The translations under genes and the position numbers were made by a program. From assembly GCA_024760545.1 (NCBI GenBank), contig CP060501.1, positions 2,930,036 through 2,994,035 on the forward strand: DNA of 64,000 nt, written 5' to 3'. This document shows, one piece after another, positions 8,796 through 17,372 of this stretch (positions within the stretch are counted from its first letter, which is position 1; each line of letters starts with the position of its first letter). The notes beneath the pieces are model-generated. The model saw nothing but the letters and a program-made list of their open reading frames with translations, was not told where the DNA came from and searched no databases. Source of the DNA: Nitrospira sp. (GTDB lineage: Bacteria; Nitrospirota; Nitrospiria; Nitrospirales; Nitrospiraceae).

Positions 8796-9569
8796 TCAGA
8801 CCGAAAATTCTGCCCACACAAAGGTATGGTCTGAAGACTCTTTCGCTCGCCGCGGCTCGACGTCCACATCCGCCTTGACGCACTTTTCCGCGAGTGGTGC
8901 CGTCGCCATGATATGATCGATGCGCCATCCCTTGTTGGCTGCCAGCGAACTCGGCGCACGGTAGTCCCAAAACGTATATTGTTGACGAGTCGGGTGGAGC
9001 TTCACAAAGACATCCTGGAATCCCCATGCCACCGTTTGTTCATAGGCTTTGCGGGCGGCCTCATGGTAGCAGACATGTTTCAGATGCTTCTCCGGACTGT
9101 GAACGTCCATAGGCCGTGGAGCCACATTCATATCCCCACACCAAATAGCCGGAGCCTGCGGCGACAGATGTTTGTCGAAGTAGTTCCGTAGTCGTTCGTA
9201 CCAGGCTAATTTGTAGGCATACTTCGGCGAATCGATTTCGAACCCTTGCGGCACGTAGGTGTTGACGATGGGAATTCCATCGACGATGACGCTCAGCAAG
9301 CGAGCCTCATCCAAGTCTCCTCCATCGTCGAATCCATACGAGACAGCGTCCGGTTTTTTTCTGCTCAGGACCGCCACACCGTTATACGCCTTCATCCCCC
9401 GAAAGATCGTCTCATATCCGCTGGGCGCCAAGGCGAGCAATGGAAACTCGCTGTCCTGGACTTTGGTTTCTTGAAGGCATAGGACATCCGGTTTATGCCG
9501 ATCGAGCCACTCAAGCACGATCGGCAAACGTTTGCGCAATGAATTGACGTTGAATGTCGCGATTTTCAT
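8796..9569 (-). CDS. xth: exodeoxyribonuclease III (AP endonuclease)
   Basis: A 257-residue member of the exonuclease III/endonuclease-exonuclease-phosphatase fold. Catalytic landmarks are all present: FNVNSLRKR near the start, LQETKVQD, NTYVPQG, WCGDMNVAP, WRIDHIM and the C-terminal SSDHTFVWAEF. It should cut DNA 5' of abasic sites and degrade from 3' ends in base-excision repair. The start MKIATFNVN at 9569 is chosen because family members begin there; the longer in-frame extension has no homologous sequence. It neighbours the peroxide-response genes but has its own transcript direction away from them. Confidence 0.92.
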   Translation of the reverse strand: MKIATFNVNSLRKRLPIVLEWLDRHKPDVLCLQETKVQDSEFPLLALAPSGYETIFRGMKAYNGVAVLSRKKPDAVSYGFDDGGDLDEARLLSVIVDGIPIVNTYVPQGFEIDSPKYAYKLAWYERLRNYFDKHLSPQAPAIWCGDMNVAPRPMDVHSPEKHLKHVCYHEAARKAYEQTVAWGFQDVFVKLHPTRQQYTFWDYRAPSSLAANKGWRIDHIMATAPLAEKCVKADVDVEPRRAKESSDHTFVWAEFSV

Positions 9570-9673
9570 CTCACGCGTGCTCCAAAGTGAAGCAACGCAT
9601 CCTAGCAAAAGCCCTGGGAGGCAACAAGCGTGCGGAAAGAGGCGCTTCGAGATTCATGGCGGGTGGTTTTGGG

Positions 9674-10582
9674 TCAGCCTGCGATCATGCGGAGCCCCGG
9701 CACCTTGAGCTCATGAACGGCGTCCCGAATGACCTGGATGACTTCGGGCCTCGTGAAGCCGCGTCGCCATGCAAGTCCGATTCGACGACCGGGGACTGGG
9801 TCAGCCAGCTTGATTGCCAGCAAGCGTTTGTTCTCGTACTTTGGTGTCAAGGCGCTGCAGGGCAGTACGGTGATGCCCAGCCCTGAGGCTACCATCTGCC
9901 GGATGGTTTCGAGAGAATTCCCCTGCCACCCCTCGGTATCGGATCGACTGAGTTCCGGACATGCCTCGAGAACTTGTTGCCGGAAACAATGTCCTGCATG
10001 AGGAAGGAGGACCTTCTCGGAACTCAGCTGGCGGGAATCAAGGAGTTTCTTCTTCTGCCACGGGTGTCCGACTGGAACCAACACCTTGAACGGTTCATCG
10101 TACAAGGCGGTCGTGAGAATCGCCGGCTCGTCAAAAGGCAAGGCGATCATAATCACATCCAGCCTTCCACTTTTCAGCATGCCGGCCAAGTTCTGTGTAA
10201 GGTTTTCTTCCAGTTCCAGCGGCATTTTCGGGGCGCGAGCGTTCAGCAACGGAACCAGATCCGGAAGAATATAAGGCCCGACGGTCGCAATGACGCCGAA
10301 CCGCAACAGCCCATTCAATTGATCTTTGCCTTGCGCCGCCAGAATGTTGATTCGCTCCACTTCTTCCAGGACTCGCTGAGCCTGATGGACGATTTGCTCT
10401 CCGAGCGATGTCAGTTGAATGCGGTCCCGGCGCCGCTCGAAAATCGTCGTGCCTAACTCTTCCTCCAGCTTCTTGATCGCGAGGCTCAGAGCCGGTTGAG
10501 TCACGGACACACGCTCGGCGGCACGCCCGAAATGGCGCTCCTGAGCCACGGCAACGATGTACTGTAATTCCGTCAGGGTCAT
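9674..10582 (-). CDS. oxyR: OxyR-type LysR-family peroxide sensor/regulator
   Basis: A 302-residue LysR regulator. The winged helix-turn-helix covers residues 1-60 (LQYIVAVAQERHFGRAAERV then VTQPALSLAIKKLE). The regulatory domain has Cys199 and Cys208 in GHCFRQQVLEAC, the same positions and spacing as the redox-active pair of E. coli OxyR, so a peroxide-sensing disulphide switch is expected. It is divergent from dps and cytochrome c peroxidase, which are classic OxyR targets. The start at 10582 follows the alignment; a frame extension upstream runs through AT-rich promoter sequence. Confidence 0.92.
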   Translation of the reverse strand: MTLTELQYIVAVAQERHFGRAAERVSVTQPALSLAIKKLEEELGTTIFERRRDRIQLTSLGEQIVHQAQRVLEEVERINILAAQGKDQLNGLLRFGVIATVGPYILPDLVPLLNARAPKMPLELEENLTQNLAGMLKSGRLDVIMIALPFDEPAILTTALYDEPFKVLVPVGHPWQKKKLLDSRQLSSEKVLLPHAGHCFRQQVLEACPELSRSDTEGWQGNSLETIRQMVASGLGITVLPCSALTPKYENKRLLAIKLADPVPGRRIGLAWRRGFTRPEVIQVIRDAVHELKVPGLRMIAG

Positions 10583-10590
10583 CTCAGCCC

Positions 10591-10633
10591 ATTCTATATA
10601 AATTAATTTAATCTTCCATTTATAGAATATCAA
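10591..10633 (-). promoter_or_regulatory. AT-rich oxyR promoter with inverted repeat
   Basis: Reading on the reverse strand, TTGATA (10633-10628) and TAAATT (10610-10605) are 17 bases apart and fit a sigma-70 promoter for oxyR. An 8-bp inverted repeat, ATTCTATA (10591-10598) and TATAGAAT (10621-10628), flanks the -10 element. Its CTAT/ATAG cores resemble OxyR half-sites, so autoregulation is plausible, but the spacing does not match the classic four-element site. Confidence 0.4.
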
Positions 10634-10897
10634 TTGGACTTATGGCCAAGGGTCGGATACGTTGTACCCAGGCAAGCAAGAATGAACCTGCTTCCGGTTT
10701 CAAACCAGGGAGGGCGTCCTGCAAAAGAATGGGTTGTGATGATCGTCGGATTCATGGCTGTCACGGCCTGAGTGACAGTTTCGCAACCGGCCCGCGCTCA
10801 GCTGCGCATTGAGTCGATGGCACGAGTCATGATATGACAACCTCCCAATGATCGGCCGGCACCCACCGAATTTGGCCAGGCCGGGGGGAAGGACACC

Positions 10898-11410
10898 ATG
10901 AAGAAATCAGAAAACGTCGCCAAGAGAATTGCCGGGAATGGCCCCCAGATCGATCTCGGGATCGAACCGACACAGCGGAAAGCCATCGCTCAAGGGCTGG
11001 CGAAAGTGCTGGCGGATACCTATACGCTGTACCTCAAAACGCATAACTTTCATTGGAATGTGACGGGCCCGATGTTCCAGACGCTGCATCTGATGTTCGA
11101 ACAACAGTACAACGAACTGGCGCTGGCAGTGGATCTGGTTGCTGAGCGCATCAGGGCGCTCGGACATCCGGCTCCGGGAAGCTACGCGCAATTCTCGAAG
11201 CTGTCCTCCATCTCCGAAGCGACCGCTGTTCCCAAGGCTGAAGACATGATTCGTCAGCTGGTCGAAGGGCAGGAAGCGTTGGTGCGAACGTTGCGGAACG
11301 TCTTTGTCACGGCTGAAAAGGCATCGGATCAGGTGACGATTGATCTGCTGACTCAGCGCATGCAGGTGCATGAGAAAACGGCTTGGATGCTCCGAAGCCT
11401 GCTGGAGTGA
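10898..11410 (+). CDS. dps: Dps-family ferritin-like DNA-protection protein
   Basis: A 170-residue member of the Dps/starvation ferritin family. The ferroxidase-centre motif [20 protein letters not shown] (residues 49-68) gives the inter-subunit His, Asp/Glu ligands, with [19 protein letters not shown] following. The Lys/Arg-rich N-terminus could contact DNA. It should oxidise iron with hydrogen peroxide, store it in a dodecamer and prevent Fenton chemistry. GGGGGGAAGGACACC precedes the ATG. It is followed by cytochrome c peroxidase and faces oxyR, so peroxide induction is likely. Confidence 0.92.
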   Translation: MKKSENVAKRIAGNGPQIDLGIEPTQRKAIAQGLAKVLADTYTLYLKTHNFHWNVTGPMFQTLHLMFEQQYNELALAVDLVAERIRALGHPAPGSYAQFSKLSSISEATAVPKAEDMIRQLVEGQEALVRTLRNVFVTAEKASDQVTIDLLTQRMQVHEKTAWMLRSLLE

Positions 11411-11545
11411 CCTGAGGGCGATCGCGGTCCCCACATACGGGCGATCCGCTTGAGAAGGATCCAGAGGTGGTGAACGATGAAGCGGCGAGTTCACAGAGAT
11501 AGTCAAGAATCACATGATATGACATGTAGAAGGGAGGAGATAAAG

Positions 11546-12598
11546 ATGAAGAGGCGGAAGCTGACGAATTCGATAGCTGTGCGTGCGTGTATGGTGTTGG
11601 GACTGCTGTTGGGATTCTCTTTCGGCGAAGCACAAGCCGAGGAGTACACGCTCAAGATTCCTTACGGTCTCGAAGAGACTGCTGTGGTTATTCCGACGGA
11701 GAATCCTTTGACGAAAGAGAAGGTCGAGCTAGGCCGGTTGCTGTTTTTTGACAAACGGTTGTCGCAGGACAACACCATCGCCTGTGCGAATTGTCATATG
11801 GCGAAATTCGCGTTCACGGATGGCAAGCGCGTCTCTACCGGCATCCGAGGCCAGAAGGGTGGTCGTAGTGCACCAGCGTCCTTCAACCGGGTGTTCAGCA
11901 GCGCACAATTTTGGGACGGCCGGGCCGCGACATTGGAAGCTCAATCGGTCGGTCCGTTTACGAATCCGATCGAGCACGGCTTTGCCAACTACGATGTGAT
12001 GAACGCGAAGATGATGAAAATCCCAGGCTATCGGAAACTCTTCAAGCAAGTCTTCGGCGATGACACCATCACGACGGAGAGAGTGGGCATGGCCATTGCC
12101 AGTTTCCAGCGTACCGTACTGTCCGGGAATAGTCCGGCGGACCGGTTCGATCAGGGAGGAGAAACAGGGGCCATCCCAGAAGCCGCTCAGAGAGGCCTCA
12201 TCCTGTTCCGTGAAAAGGCACGTTGTACAAAGTGCCACTCCGGGTTCAATTTCACCGACGAAAAATTTCACAACCTCGGCATCGGATGGGACGACAATAC
12301 AGTAGATCTTGGCCGTTACATGGTCACTCAGAATCCTGAGGAACTCGGCGCATTTAAAACCCCGACCTTGCGTGAGATCGCTCGAAGCGCTCCGTACATG
12401 CACGACGGCCGCTTCAAGACGCTTAAAGAAGTCGTCGATTTCTACAACAAGGGTGGTGTCAAGAATCCCCATCAGGACAACCTCATCATTCCGCTAGAGC
12501 TGACAGATCAAGAAAAGCATGATCTGCTGGAGTTTCTCCAGACGCTCAACGGCGAAGGCTGGCAACACGTCTCTGCGCCGAAATCATTTCCGAAGTGA
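11546..12598 (+). CDS. di-haem cytochrome c peroxidase
   Basis: A 350-residue exported enzyme. A signal peptide (residues 1-32, ending AQAEE) is followed by two covalent haem sites, CANCH at 80-84 and CTKCH at 227-231, the layout of bacterial CcpA/MauG-type peroxidases. It reduces periplasmic hydrogen peroxide to water with electrons from cytochrome c. Supporting text includes LGRLLFFDKRLS, FWDGRA and FKTPTLREIARSAPYMHDG. The start at 11546 is preferred because GGGAGGAGA is well placed and the signal peptide begins there; an in-frame ATG 69 bases upstream is less likely. It is 135 bases after dps and ends at a strong hairpin. Confidence 0.93.
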   Translation: MKRRKLTNSIAVRACMVLGLLLGFSFGEAQAEEYTLKIPYGLEETAVVIPTENPLTKEKVELGRLLFFDKRLSQDNTIACANCHMAKFAFTDGKRVSTGIRGQKGGRSAPASFNRVFSSAQFWDGRAATLEAQSVGPFTNPIEHGFANYDVMNAKMMKIPGYRKLFKQVFGDDTITTERVGMAIASFQRTVLSGNSPADRFDQGGETGAIPEAAQRGLILFREKARCTKCHSGFNFTDEKFHNLGIGWDDNTVDLGRYMVTQNPEELGAFKTPTLREIARSAPYMHDGRFKTLKEVVDFYNKGGVKNPHQDNLIIPLELTDQEKHDLLEFLQTLNGEGWQHVSAPKSFPK

Positions 12599-12626
12599 TC
12601 GGACATTCGTAGCGGGCGAGTCATAG

Positions 12627-12672
12627 AGAGGGACTTCCATCGACGATCGGTCGAGGAAGTCCCTCTTTCATT
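12627..12672. terminator. intrinsic terminator between convergent genes
   Basis: Perfect 12-bp inverted repeat AGAGGGACTTCC (12627-12638) and GGAAGTCCCTCT (12655-12666) around a 16-base loop, with TTCATTTCTC after it. It lies between the peroxidase stop and the reverse-strand MscS stop, and could serve both strands. Confidence 0.8.
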
Positions 12673-12674
12673 TC

Positions 12675-13517
12675 TCAGCCAGGCAAAGATGGCGTGAAGG
12701 ATTGAGAGAGGTACCGATGTAGAATCGCTTGTTCGATACGCGATCGTCCTCGATCCGGAGCCGGGAATCGAAGCACGAGATGGATCTTGCCGAATTCCGG
12801 CAATTGAATCGTGATGCGTGGTTCAGGCGAGGGGGCTTCCAACAGATTGGTCTGTTCCAGCAATTTCATCTGCCGCACCGCTTCATCCATGAACGGTGCG
12901 CATTCGTGTTTGGCCGCTTCCAGCAGGGTTCGTTCCGCCCGTTGCCAGTCGCCGTCGCTCTTGATCGGAACCGTCAGCGTATAGAGGCCATACTCCTGTT
13001 GTGGGTTCTCTTTGATCAAGGGATTGGTAAACAGCAGGCTGTTGGGGAAAACGGTCACGCGACCGGTATACAAATGAGCCGATTGCCCGGGGCCGATCTC
13101 CAATAACTTCGTCGCGAATACGTCGTGGTCGAGGACCACTCCGCGGTGACCGGCGATTTGGATCCGATCACCGACACCATAGACCTTACCGCCGACTCGA
13201 AGCGCCGCCCCGCTCCAGCAGAGGATCAACTCCTTCGTCGCCAACACTAACGCGGCCGCCAAGGCGATGATGGAGACGGCGAACGCTTGGAGTTCGTGCG
13301 CCCAGATAATCACCAGGCCGATGAGAAATGCGAACACGACCGAATTTCGGGTCGTCACGACCCAGCGCCGCTTGGACTCCATGGTGAGCGTCGGGTTGTT
13401 GGCGATCCATCGTACGGCCAACGTTCTGACGATGACCAGGAACAGCAAGAGGATCAGCGACTTCAATCCATCCAGCGCAAACGAGCTGTCGATCGAAATC
13501 CACTCGCTTTGGGTCAC
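12675..13517 (-). CDS. small-conductance mechanosensitive ion channel (MscS family)
   Basis: A 280-residue protein with an N-terminal membrane region of three to four helices (residues 12-35, 55-75, 80-105) followed by an MscS-type cytoplasmic beta domain. GGKVYGVGDRIQIAGHRGVV is the equivalent of the RPFRVGD region, and VTVFPNSLLFTNPLIKE matches the start of the cytoplasmic vestibule. It is 9 bases downstream of a lipoprotein gene and likely in its operon. The pore helix is less glycine-rich than in E. coli MscS, so conductance may differ. Confidence 0.8.
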   Translation of the reverse strand: MTQSEWISIDSSFALDGLKSLILLLFLVIVRTLAVRWIANNPTLTMESKRRWVVTTRNSVVFAFLIGLVIIWAHELQAFAVSIIALAAALVLATKELILCWSGAALRVGGKVYGVGDRIQIAGHRGVVLDHDVFATKLLEIGPGQSAHLYTGRVTVFPNSLLFTNPLIKENPQQEYGLYTLTVPIKSDGDWQRAERTLLEAAKHECAPFMDEAVRQMKLLEQTNLLEAPSPEPRITIQLPEFGKIHLVLRFPAPDRGRSRIEQAILHRYLSQSFTPSLPG

Positions 13518-13526
13518 AGTCGTCCT

Positions 13527-13976
13527 TTACTTCGTGGTCAGCGTTTCGCGGGTACCCGGCACACATTCCTCGCGCTTCCATTGCTTGAGGACCTTCTCTT
13601 CGGAAAACGTCAACATGTACCGATAGCAATACAGTGTCGGTTTGGCGGTGTCTGCTCCTCCTTTGCCCATCATGCTCGTGACCGAATTGGAAGCATCCGC
13701 GATAAACGTGGGATTCCAGGTGGTGAGTTCCTGCTCGCTGAGCGCGAACCGATAGGTCCAGAGGCTATCTCCGCCGAGGGCTGGGGTCTTGGCTGTGTGT
13801 GGGGGGCCTAGTCGGTCACGCACGTCCTCCTGTGTCAGCCGTCCGACCCCTTTTTTGAGATAGGTGTCTCGCCACGGGCCTCCACATCCAGAGAGGCCGA
13901 TCACCAGGACGACAAGCAGGACACGCGCTATAGTGGAGAGCCCGTTATTGATCGCGGACGAAATCGAAGCCGACAT
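13527..13976 (-). CDS. outer-envelope lipoprotein, hypothetical
   Basis: A 149-residue predicted lipoprotein: hydrophobic signal VLLVVLVIGLSGC with lipobox LSGC, then GGPWRDTYLKKG. The middle contains RLTQEDVRDRLGPPHTAKTP and SLWTYRF, similar in style to SmpA/OmlA-type domains that bind the BAM complex, but this is only resemblance. The start at 13976 gives a normal signal length; an in-frame ATG 45 bases upstream would extend it. It is first in a two-gene unit with the MscS channel. Confidence 0.65.
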   Translation of the reverse strand: MSASISSAINNGLSTIARVLLVVLVIGLSGCGGPWRDTYLKKGVGRLTQEDVRDRLGPPHTAKTPALGGDSLWTYRFALSEQELTTWNPTFIADASNSVTSMMGKGGADTAKPTLYCYRYMLTFSEEKVLKQWKREECVPGTRETLTTK

Positions 13977-14148
13977 TCTGATGCCTACGCTACACCGGAC
14001 GACTTGTAAGTGCAACTCCATGAGACCTTATGCGCAATCATCCTCCTTACGTTCGACGCGTTCTCACCGTTCGGGCAGGGAGGGAGCCGCTCGAGGTGGA
14101 CTGGATTTAGCCATCGGTTTTCGGTACCTTACCTCACGGGGCAAAGGT

Positions 14149-15129
14149 ATGGGTATCCGACGAATTCTTGCCGTGTTCTTCATAGGTTTTCTCACTCTGT
14201 CTCTGCCGTGTGGCGTAACAGCCGCGCCCGAAAGCCGGACGACCAAACCTGAATCGCCTTCGACGACTTTACCGAGACCTGACACTCTTTCCGTTCCCAC
14301 CAAGCAGCCTGGTTCCAACGGAGAGATCAAGGTCGGAGACAAGATCAAGCCCGCGACGAACGGTGGAACCGTGCACCAGCTCGCCCTGCTCGTCTCGCCT
14401 TCTCACGAGATGATTGGAAAAGATGGTGCGCCAATGGTGCTGATTCCGGCTGGTGAGTTTGTGATGGGGAGCGATAAGGGTGATGAAGATGAAGCTCCAA
14501 CGCATCGCGTCCACCTCAGCGCATTTTACATCGATAAATTTGAGGTGACGAACGGACGATTTGCCAAGTATGTCGATGCCATCCAGAGTGAACCCCCATG
14601 GGGATTTGCGGACAAAGAGACGCCTGTCATCCATGCCGATCGTCCGGTTCGGTGGGTGAACTGGATGGATGCCATGGGGTACTGCCTCTGGATCGGCAAG
14701 CGCCTTCCTACGGAGGCAGAATGGGAAAAGGCCGCACGTGGGACTGACGAACGGGTGTACCCGTGGGGTAATGATCCACCGACCTCGGTGCATGCGACCT
14801 ATGGATTGAAGGAAGGTGGTGCGGAGAACGTGTCGATCATCGGCGATCATCAAAAGGGGCAAAGCCCGTACGGCGTGCAAGATCTGGCCGGCAATCTCTA
14901 TGAATGGGTCATGGATTGGTATGGCGACGACTTTTACGCCCACTTTATCAATAGCCCTGCGATCAATCCGAGGGGACCCAGCGAGGGGACCGCGAAGGTA
15001 CAGAGAGGGGGATCATATATCAACACTCCGTATCGGCTGCGGTCTTCGTTTCGCACGAAGGGCGATCCGAACGAACAGGATCCGAACGTTGGGTTCCGCT
15101 GCGCTCAAGACGTTCCGAAGCAGCCATAA
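14149..15129 (+). CDS. exported formylglycine-generating-enzyme-like (SUMF1 fold) protein
   Basis: A 326-residue protein with a signal peptide (residues 1-25, ending VTAAP), a Pro/Thr-rich linker, then an FGE/SUMF1 domain from about residue 92 (GKDGAPMVLIPAGEFVMGS) to the end. Standard landmarks FEVTNGRFAKYV, RLPTEAEWEKAARG, DLAGNLYEWVMDWYG and VGFRCAQD are present. The two catalytic cysteines of true FGE, which would sit just after RGGSYINTPYRLRSSFR, are absent, so it probably does not make formylglycine; similar domains serve as binding or non-oxidase modules. Its tail nearly duplicates that of the giant protein at 23373. ATG 14149 follows GCAAAGGT. Confidence 0.85.
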   Translation: MGIRRILAVFFIGFLTLSLPCGVTAAPESRTTKPESPSTTLPRPDTLSVPTKQPGSNGEIKVGDKIKPATNGGTVHQLALLVSPSHEMIGKDGAPMVLIPAGEFVMGSDKGDEDEAPTHRVHLSAFYIDKFEVTNGRFAKYVDAIQSEPPWGFADKETPVIHADRPVRWVNWMDAMGYCLWIGKRLPTEAEWEKAARGTDERVYPWGNDPPTSVHATYGLKEGGAENVSIIGDHQKGQSPYGVQDLAGNLYEWVMDWYGDDFYAHFINSPAINPRGPSEGTAKVQRGGSYINTPYRLRSSFRTKGDPNEQDPNVGFRCAQDVPKQP

Positions 15130-15286
15130 CAGGATGCCGATAAGGTTTTCCAACTTCGTCTCGCGTCGCCCGGCGGCTGATATCGACGCGTGTTTCGTCT
15201 GATTCCGCAACAATATGTGAGACCTCTTAGAAGGCTTTCGAGCATCGAGCAAGGAAGTCATTTCTGCGCCACGCAGGAGGCAACCA

Positions 15287-16105
15287 GTGAAACGATATCG
15301 TGTGAAACCCGGAACCCCTCTCTCACTGAAGCAGTACGATCCGGACGATACCGGCGAGTACAAGAAGAGCGAACAAGGTAAGGAAAAGGCAAAAGTTGAA
15401 TTGGGCAAGCTCATTGCCAGTCTCGATGGACTTCAGGAGCGTCTATATGCCAATGCGACGCGATCGCTTCTCATCGTGCTGCAAGGGATGGATACGAGCG
15501 GAAAAGACGGAACGATCAAAAACGTAATGTCCGGCGTGAACCCGCAAGGCTGCAAAGTGGTGGCCTTTAAGGCCCCGTCCAACGATGAATTGGCTCACGA
15601 CTTTCTGTGGCGGGTTCACCGTGAAGTTCCTCGCCACGGACAGATCGGCATCTTCAACCGGTCGCACTATGAAGATGTGCTGATTACCCGCGTCCATGGA
15701 TGGGTATCCGATAAAGTTGCCAAGCGCCGTTTCGATCAAATCAAGGAATTTGAGGAGCTCTTGACCGAAAACGGGACGGCCGTTCTCAAGTTCTTTCTTC
15801 ATATCTCAAAGGAGGAGCAGAAGGAGCGATTGGAAGTCCGTATCGCCGATCCGGAAAAGCGTTGGAAGTGGAGTTCCGGCGACCTTGAGGAACGCAAGTT
15901 GTGGGATGACTATCTGGAAGCGTTTGAGGATGTCATCGCGGCGACGAGCACCGAGTGCGCTCCCTGGTATATCGTGCCGGCCAACAGGAAGTGGTACCGC
16001 AATCTCGTCGTTGCGGATCGTGTTGTGGATGTGTTGGAAAACATGAAACTCAAGACGCCGCCTGCCCCCGAAGGTGTTGATTTCAGCAAGCTGAAGATCG
16101 TGTAG
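15287..16105 (+). CDS. ppk2: polyphosphate kinase 2 family protein
   Basis: A 272-residue PPK2-type polyphosphate:nucleotide phosphotransferase. The P-loop is LQGMDTSGKDGT at residues 65-76 and the second nucleotide site is GIFNRSHYEDVLITRVHG. The C-terminal lid contains RWKWSSGDLEERKLW. Such enzymes use polyphosphate to phosphorylate AMP, ADP or GDP in the cytoplasm; the subclass cannot be told from sequence inspection alone, although the length and start (RVKPGTPLSLKQYDP) fit the AMP/ADP-phosphorylating groups. CAGGAGG precedes ATG 15287. It is likely transcribed on its own. Confidence 0.9.
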   Translation: MKRYRVKPGTPLSLKQYDPDDTGEYKKSEQGKEKAKVELGKLIASLDGLQERLYANATRSLLIVLQGMDTSGKDGTIKNVMSGVNPQGCKVVAFKAPSNDELAHDFLWRVHREVPRHGQIGIFNRSHYEDVLITRVHGWVSDKVAKRRFDQIKEFEELLTENGTAVLKFFLHISKEEQKERLEVRIADPEKRWKWSSGDLEERKLWDDYLEAFEDVIAATSTECAPWYIVPANRKWYRNLVVADRVVDVLENMKLKTPPAPEGVDFSKLKIV

Positions 16106-16304
16106 CCGGCTGTCTGGAGCAAATCAGGGCACATTAGGTAAAAGAGCCGAAATAACGACTTCGCCACGCCTCTTGACAAGGTTTCTTAATGAGCGTAGGG
16201 AAGGAGCCTGCGGCCCATCTATCAATCGAAGTTCGAGAGATCGGGTAGACCGCGCGGCTATCATCCAGGTCTCTCGGTGACTTCATCGCGAGAGGAGGGT
16301 GGAT

Positions 16305-16376
16305 ATGGACGACACGACGCCACCTGGCCCATTAGGCCCGCCGATGCGAGGGCGGGTTTCTCGTCGGTCATGCTAA
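16305..16376 (+). CDS. possible 23-residue peptide or truncated gene start
   Basis: GAGAGGAGGGTGGAT precedes an ATG that opens only 23 codons (MDDTTPPGPLGPPMRGRVSR then a short end) before TAA. The site is stronger than most in this window, which suggests a real start, but the peptide is low-complexity. It may be a lost gene's beginning, a leader peptide or chance. Confidence 0.25.
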   Translation: MDDTTPPGPLGPPMRGRVSRRSC

Positions 16377-16587
16377 CCGATTCTCCGTCGGCTGTGCCAT
16401 AGAGGCACTTTCAGCCCTCATCGGGCGGTAGCCGTCTCAAGCGGGGATATCCGGAGAGCAAGAGGAACACAAGAGCCTGGGATTGACGAGGTCTCCCCCG
16501 ACTGGATACCTTGCATCACGAGTATCGTGCGGGTCTTTCGGGCCGCGACATTCAAAATCAGAATTCAGGCGTCCCAAGCGCCAAATC

Positions 16588-16623
16588 GCGGGCGGCCTCC
16601 CACCATAGTGCAGGGCCGCCCGC
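16588..16623. terminator. hairpin terminator downstream of glycerophosphodiesterase
   Basis: Perfect 10-bp stem GCGGGCGGCC (16588-16597) and GGCCGCCCGC (16614-16623) with a 16-base loop. It lies 38 bases past the stop of the reverse-strand phosphodiesterase. The T-tract is poor on either strand, so termination efficiency is uncertain. Confidence 0.55.
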
Positions 16624-16660
16624 GCTGTTTCTGAATCCTTTCCTTCTTTAGTGTTCCCAA

Positions 16661-17350
16661 TCAGATGCGATCGGGGAAATCTGAGATAAGGCCATCTACG
16701 CCGAGTGCCTTCATCTTCTTGATCTCGGCAGGTGTATTGACCGTGTAGGCGAACACGATCAGGCGTGTGTTGTGTAAAGCAGACACGAGGGATTTCGTCA
16801 CCGTATCGACGCGCAAGCCCACATGAGTCGCTTGCAGCCTGGCGGCGGCGGAACCGGGATCCTTAGGCAGTCGCTTAAAGAGCACCAATGTCTTGGCCTC
16901 AGGATCGATCCTTCGAATGTGTTGAAGTTCCTCGTGCACAAAAGATGCGTAAATCACAGGCTTCGTGAAGCCGCTGGCACGGACGATTGCGCAGACATCG
17001 TAAGCCAGACCTTCTGTCTTTAGTTCCAGAACCAGTCCGATTCGTCCGCTCGCAGCCCTGAGAGCCTCCTCCAATGTCGGAACCGTCTGACCGCCGCCGG
17101 CATCCAGCTTCCGTATTTCTTCCAGTGTGATCTCAGAGACGAGTCCGCGACCGTTCGTTGCGCGGTTCATCCGCTCATCATGCAGGAGGACCAATTCGTC
17201 ATCGGCAGTTCGTCTGATGTCCACTTCGGTGAGTGAACATCGTAGCGTAATCGCCCGTTTGATGGAGGCTAACGTATTTTCAGGCGTGTGACCGCAGGCA
17301 CCGCGATGGCCGATGCGGAGGATCCTTCGGTTGGGGCTTCCTTTTGGCAT
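16661..17350 (-). CDS. glycerophosphodiester phosphodiesterase
   Basis: A 229-residue GDPD/UgpQ-type enzyme that hydrolyses glycerophosphodiesters to glycerol-3-phosphate and an alcohol. Motifs: IGHRGACGHTPENTLASI (first catalytic His and Glu), TEVDIRRTADDELVLLHDE (metal Glu/Asp and second His) and GLVLELKTE. A C-terminal VFAYTVNTPAEIKKMKALGV and DGLISDFPD complete the TIM barrel. No signal peptide, so cytoplasmic. Its start codon at 17350 overlaps the reverse complement of an ATG at 17349 for the next gene. Confidence 0.9.
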   Translation of the reverse strand: MPKGSPNRRILRIGHRGACGHTPENTLASIKRAITLRCSLTEVDIRRTADDELVLLHDERMNRATNGRGLVSEITLEEIRKLDAGGGQTVPTLEEALRAASGRIGLVLELKTEGLAYDVCAIVRASGFTKPVIYASFVHEELQHIRRIDPEAKTLVLFKRLPKDPGSAAARLQATHVGLRVDTVTKSLVSALHNTRLIVFAYTVNTPAEIKKMKALGVDGLISDFPDRI

Positions 17351-17372
17351 GCCACTGTCCTACCATATCGGC

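Larger units (their letters stand above)
16106..16660. other. 555-base gap between PPK2 and glycerophosphodiesterase
   Basis: No long gene. It holds one 23-codon frame with a strong ribosome binding site (16305-16376) and the hairpin at 16588-16623. The remainder, about 16377-16587, shows no coding pattern, tRNA fold or repeat that I could recognise. Confidence 0.5.

Noticed and set aside
11729-12472. 247-codon reverse frame opposite cytochrome c peroxidase
   Set aside because: The forward strand carries both haem motifs; the reverse frame has no family features.
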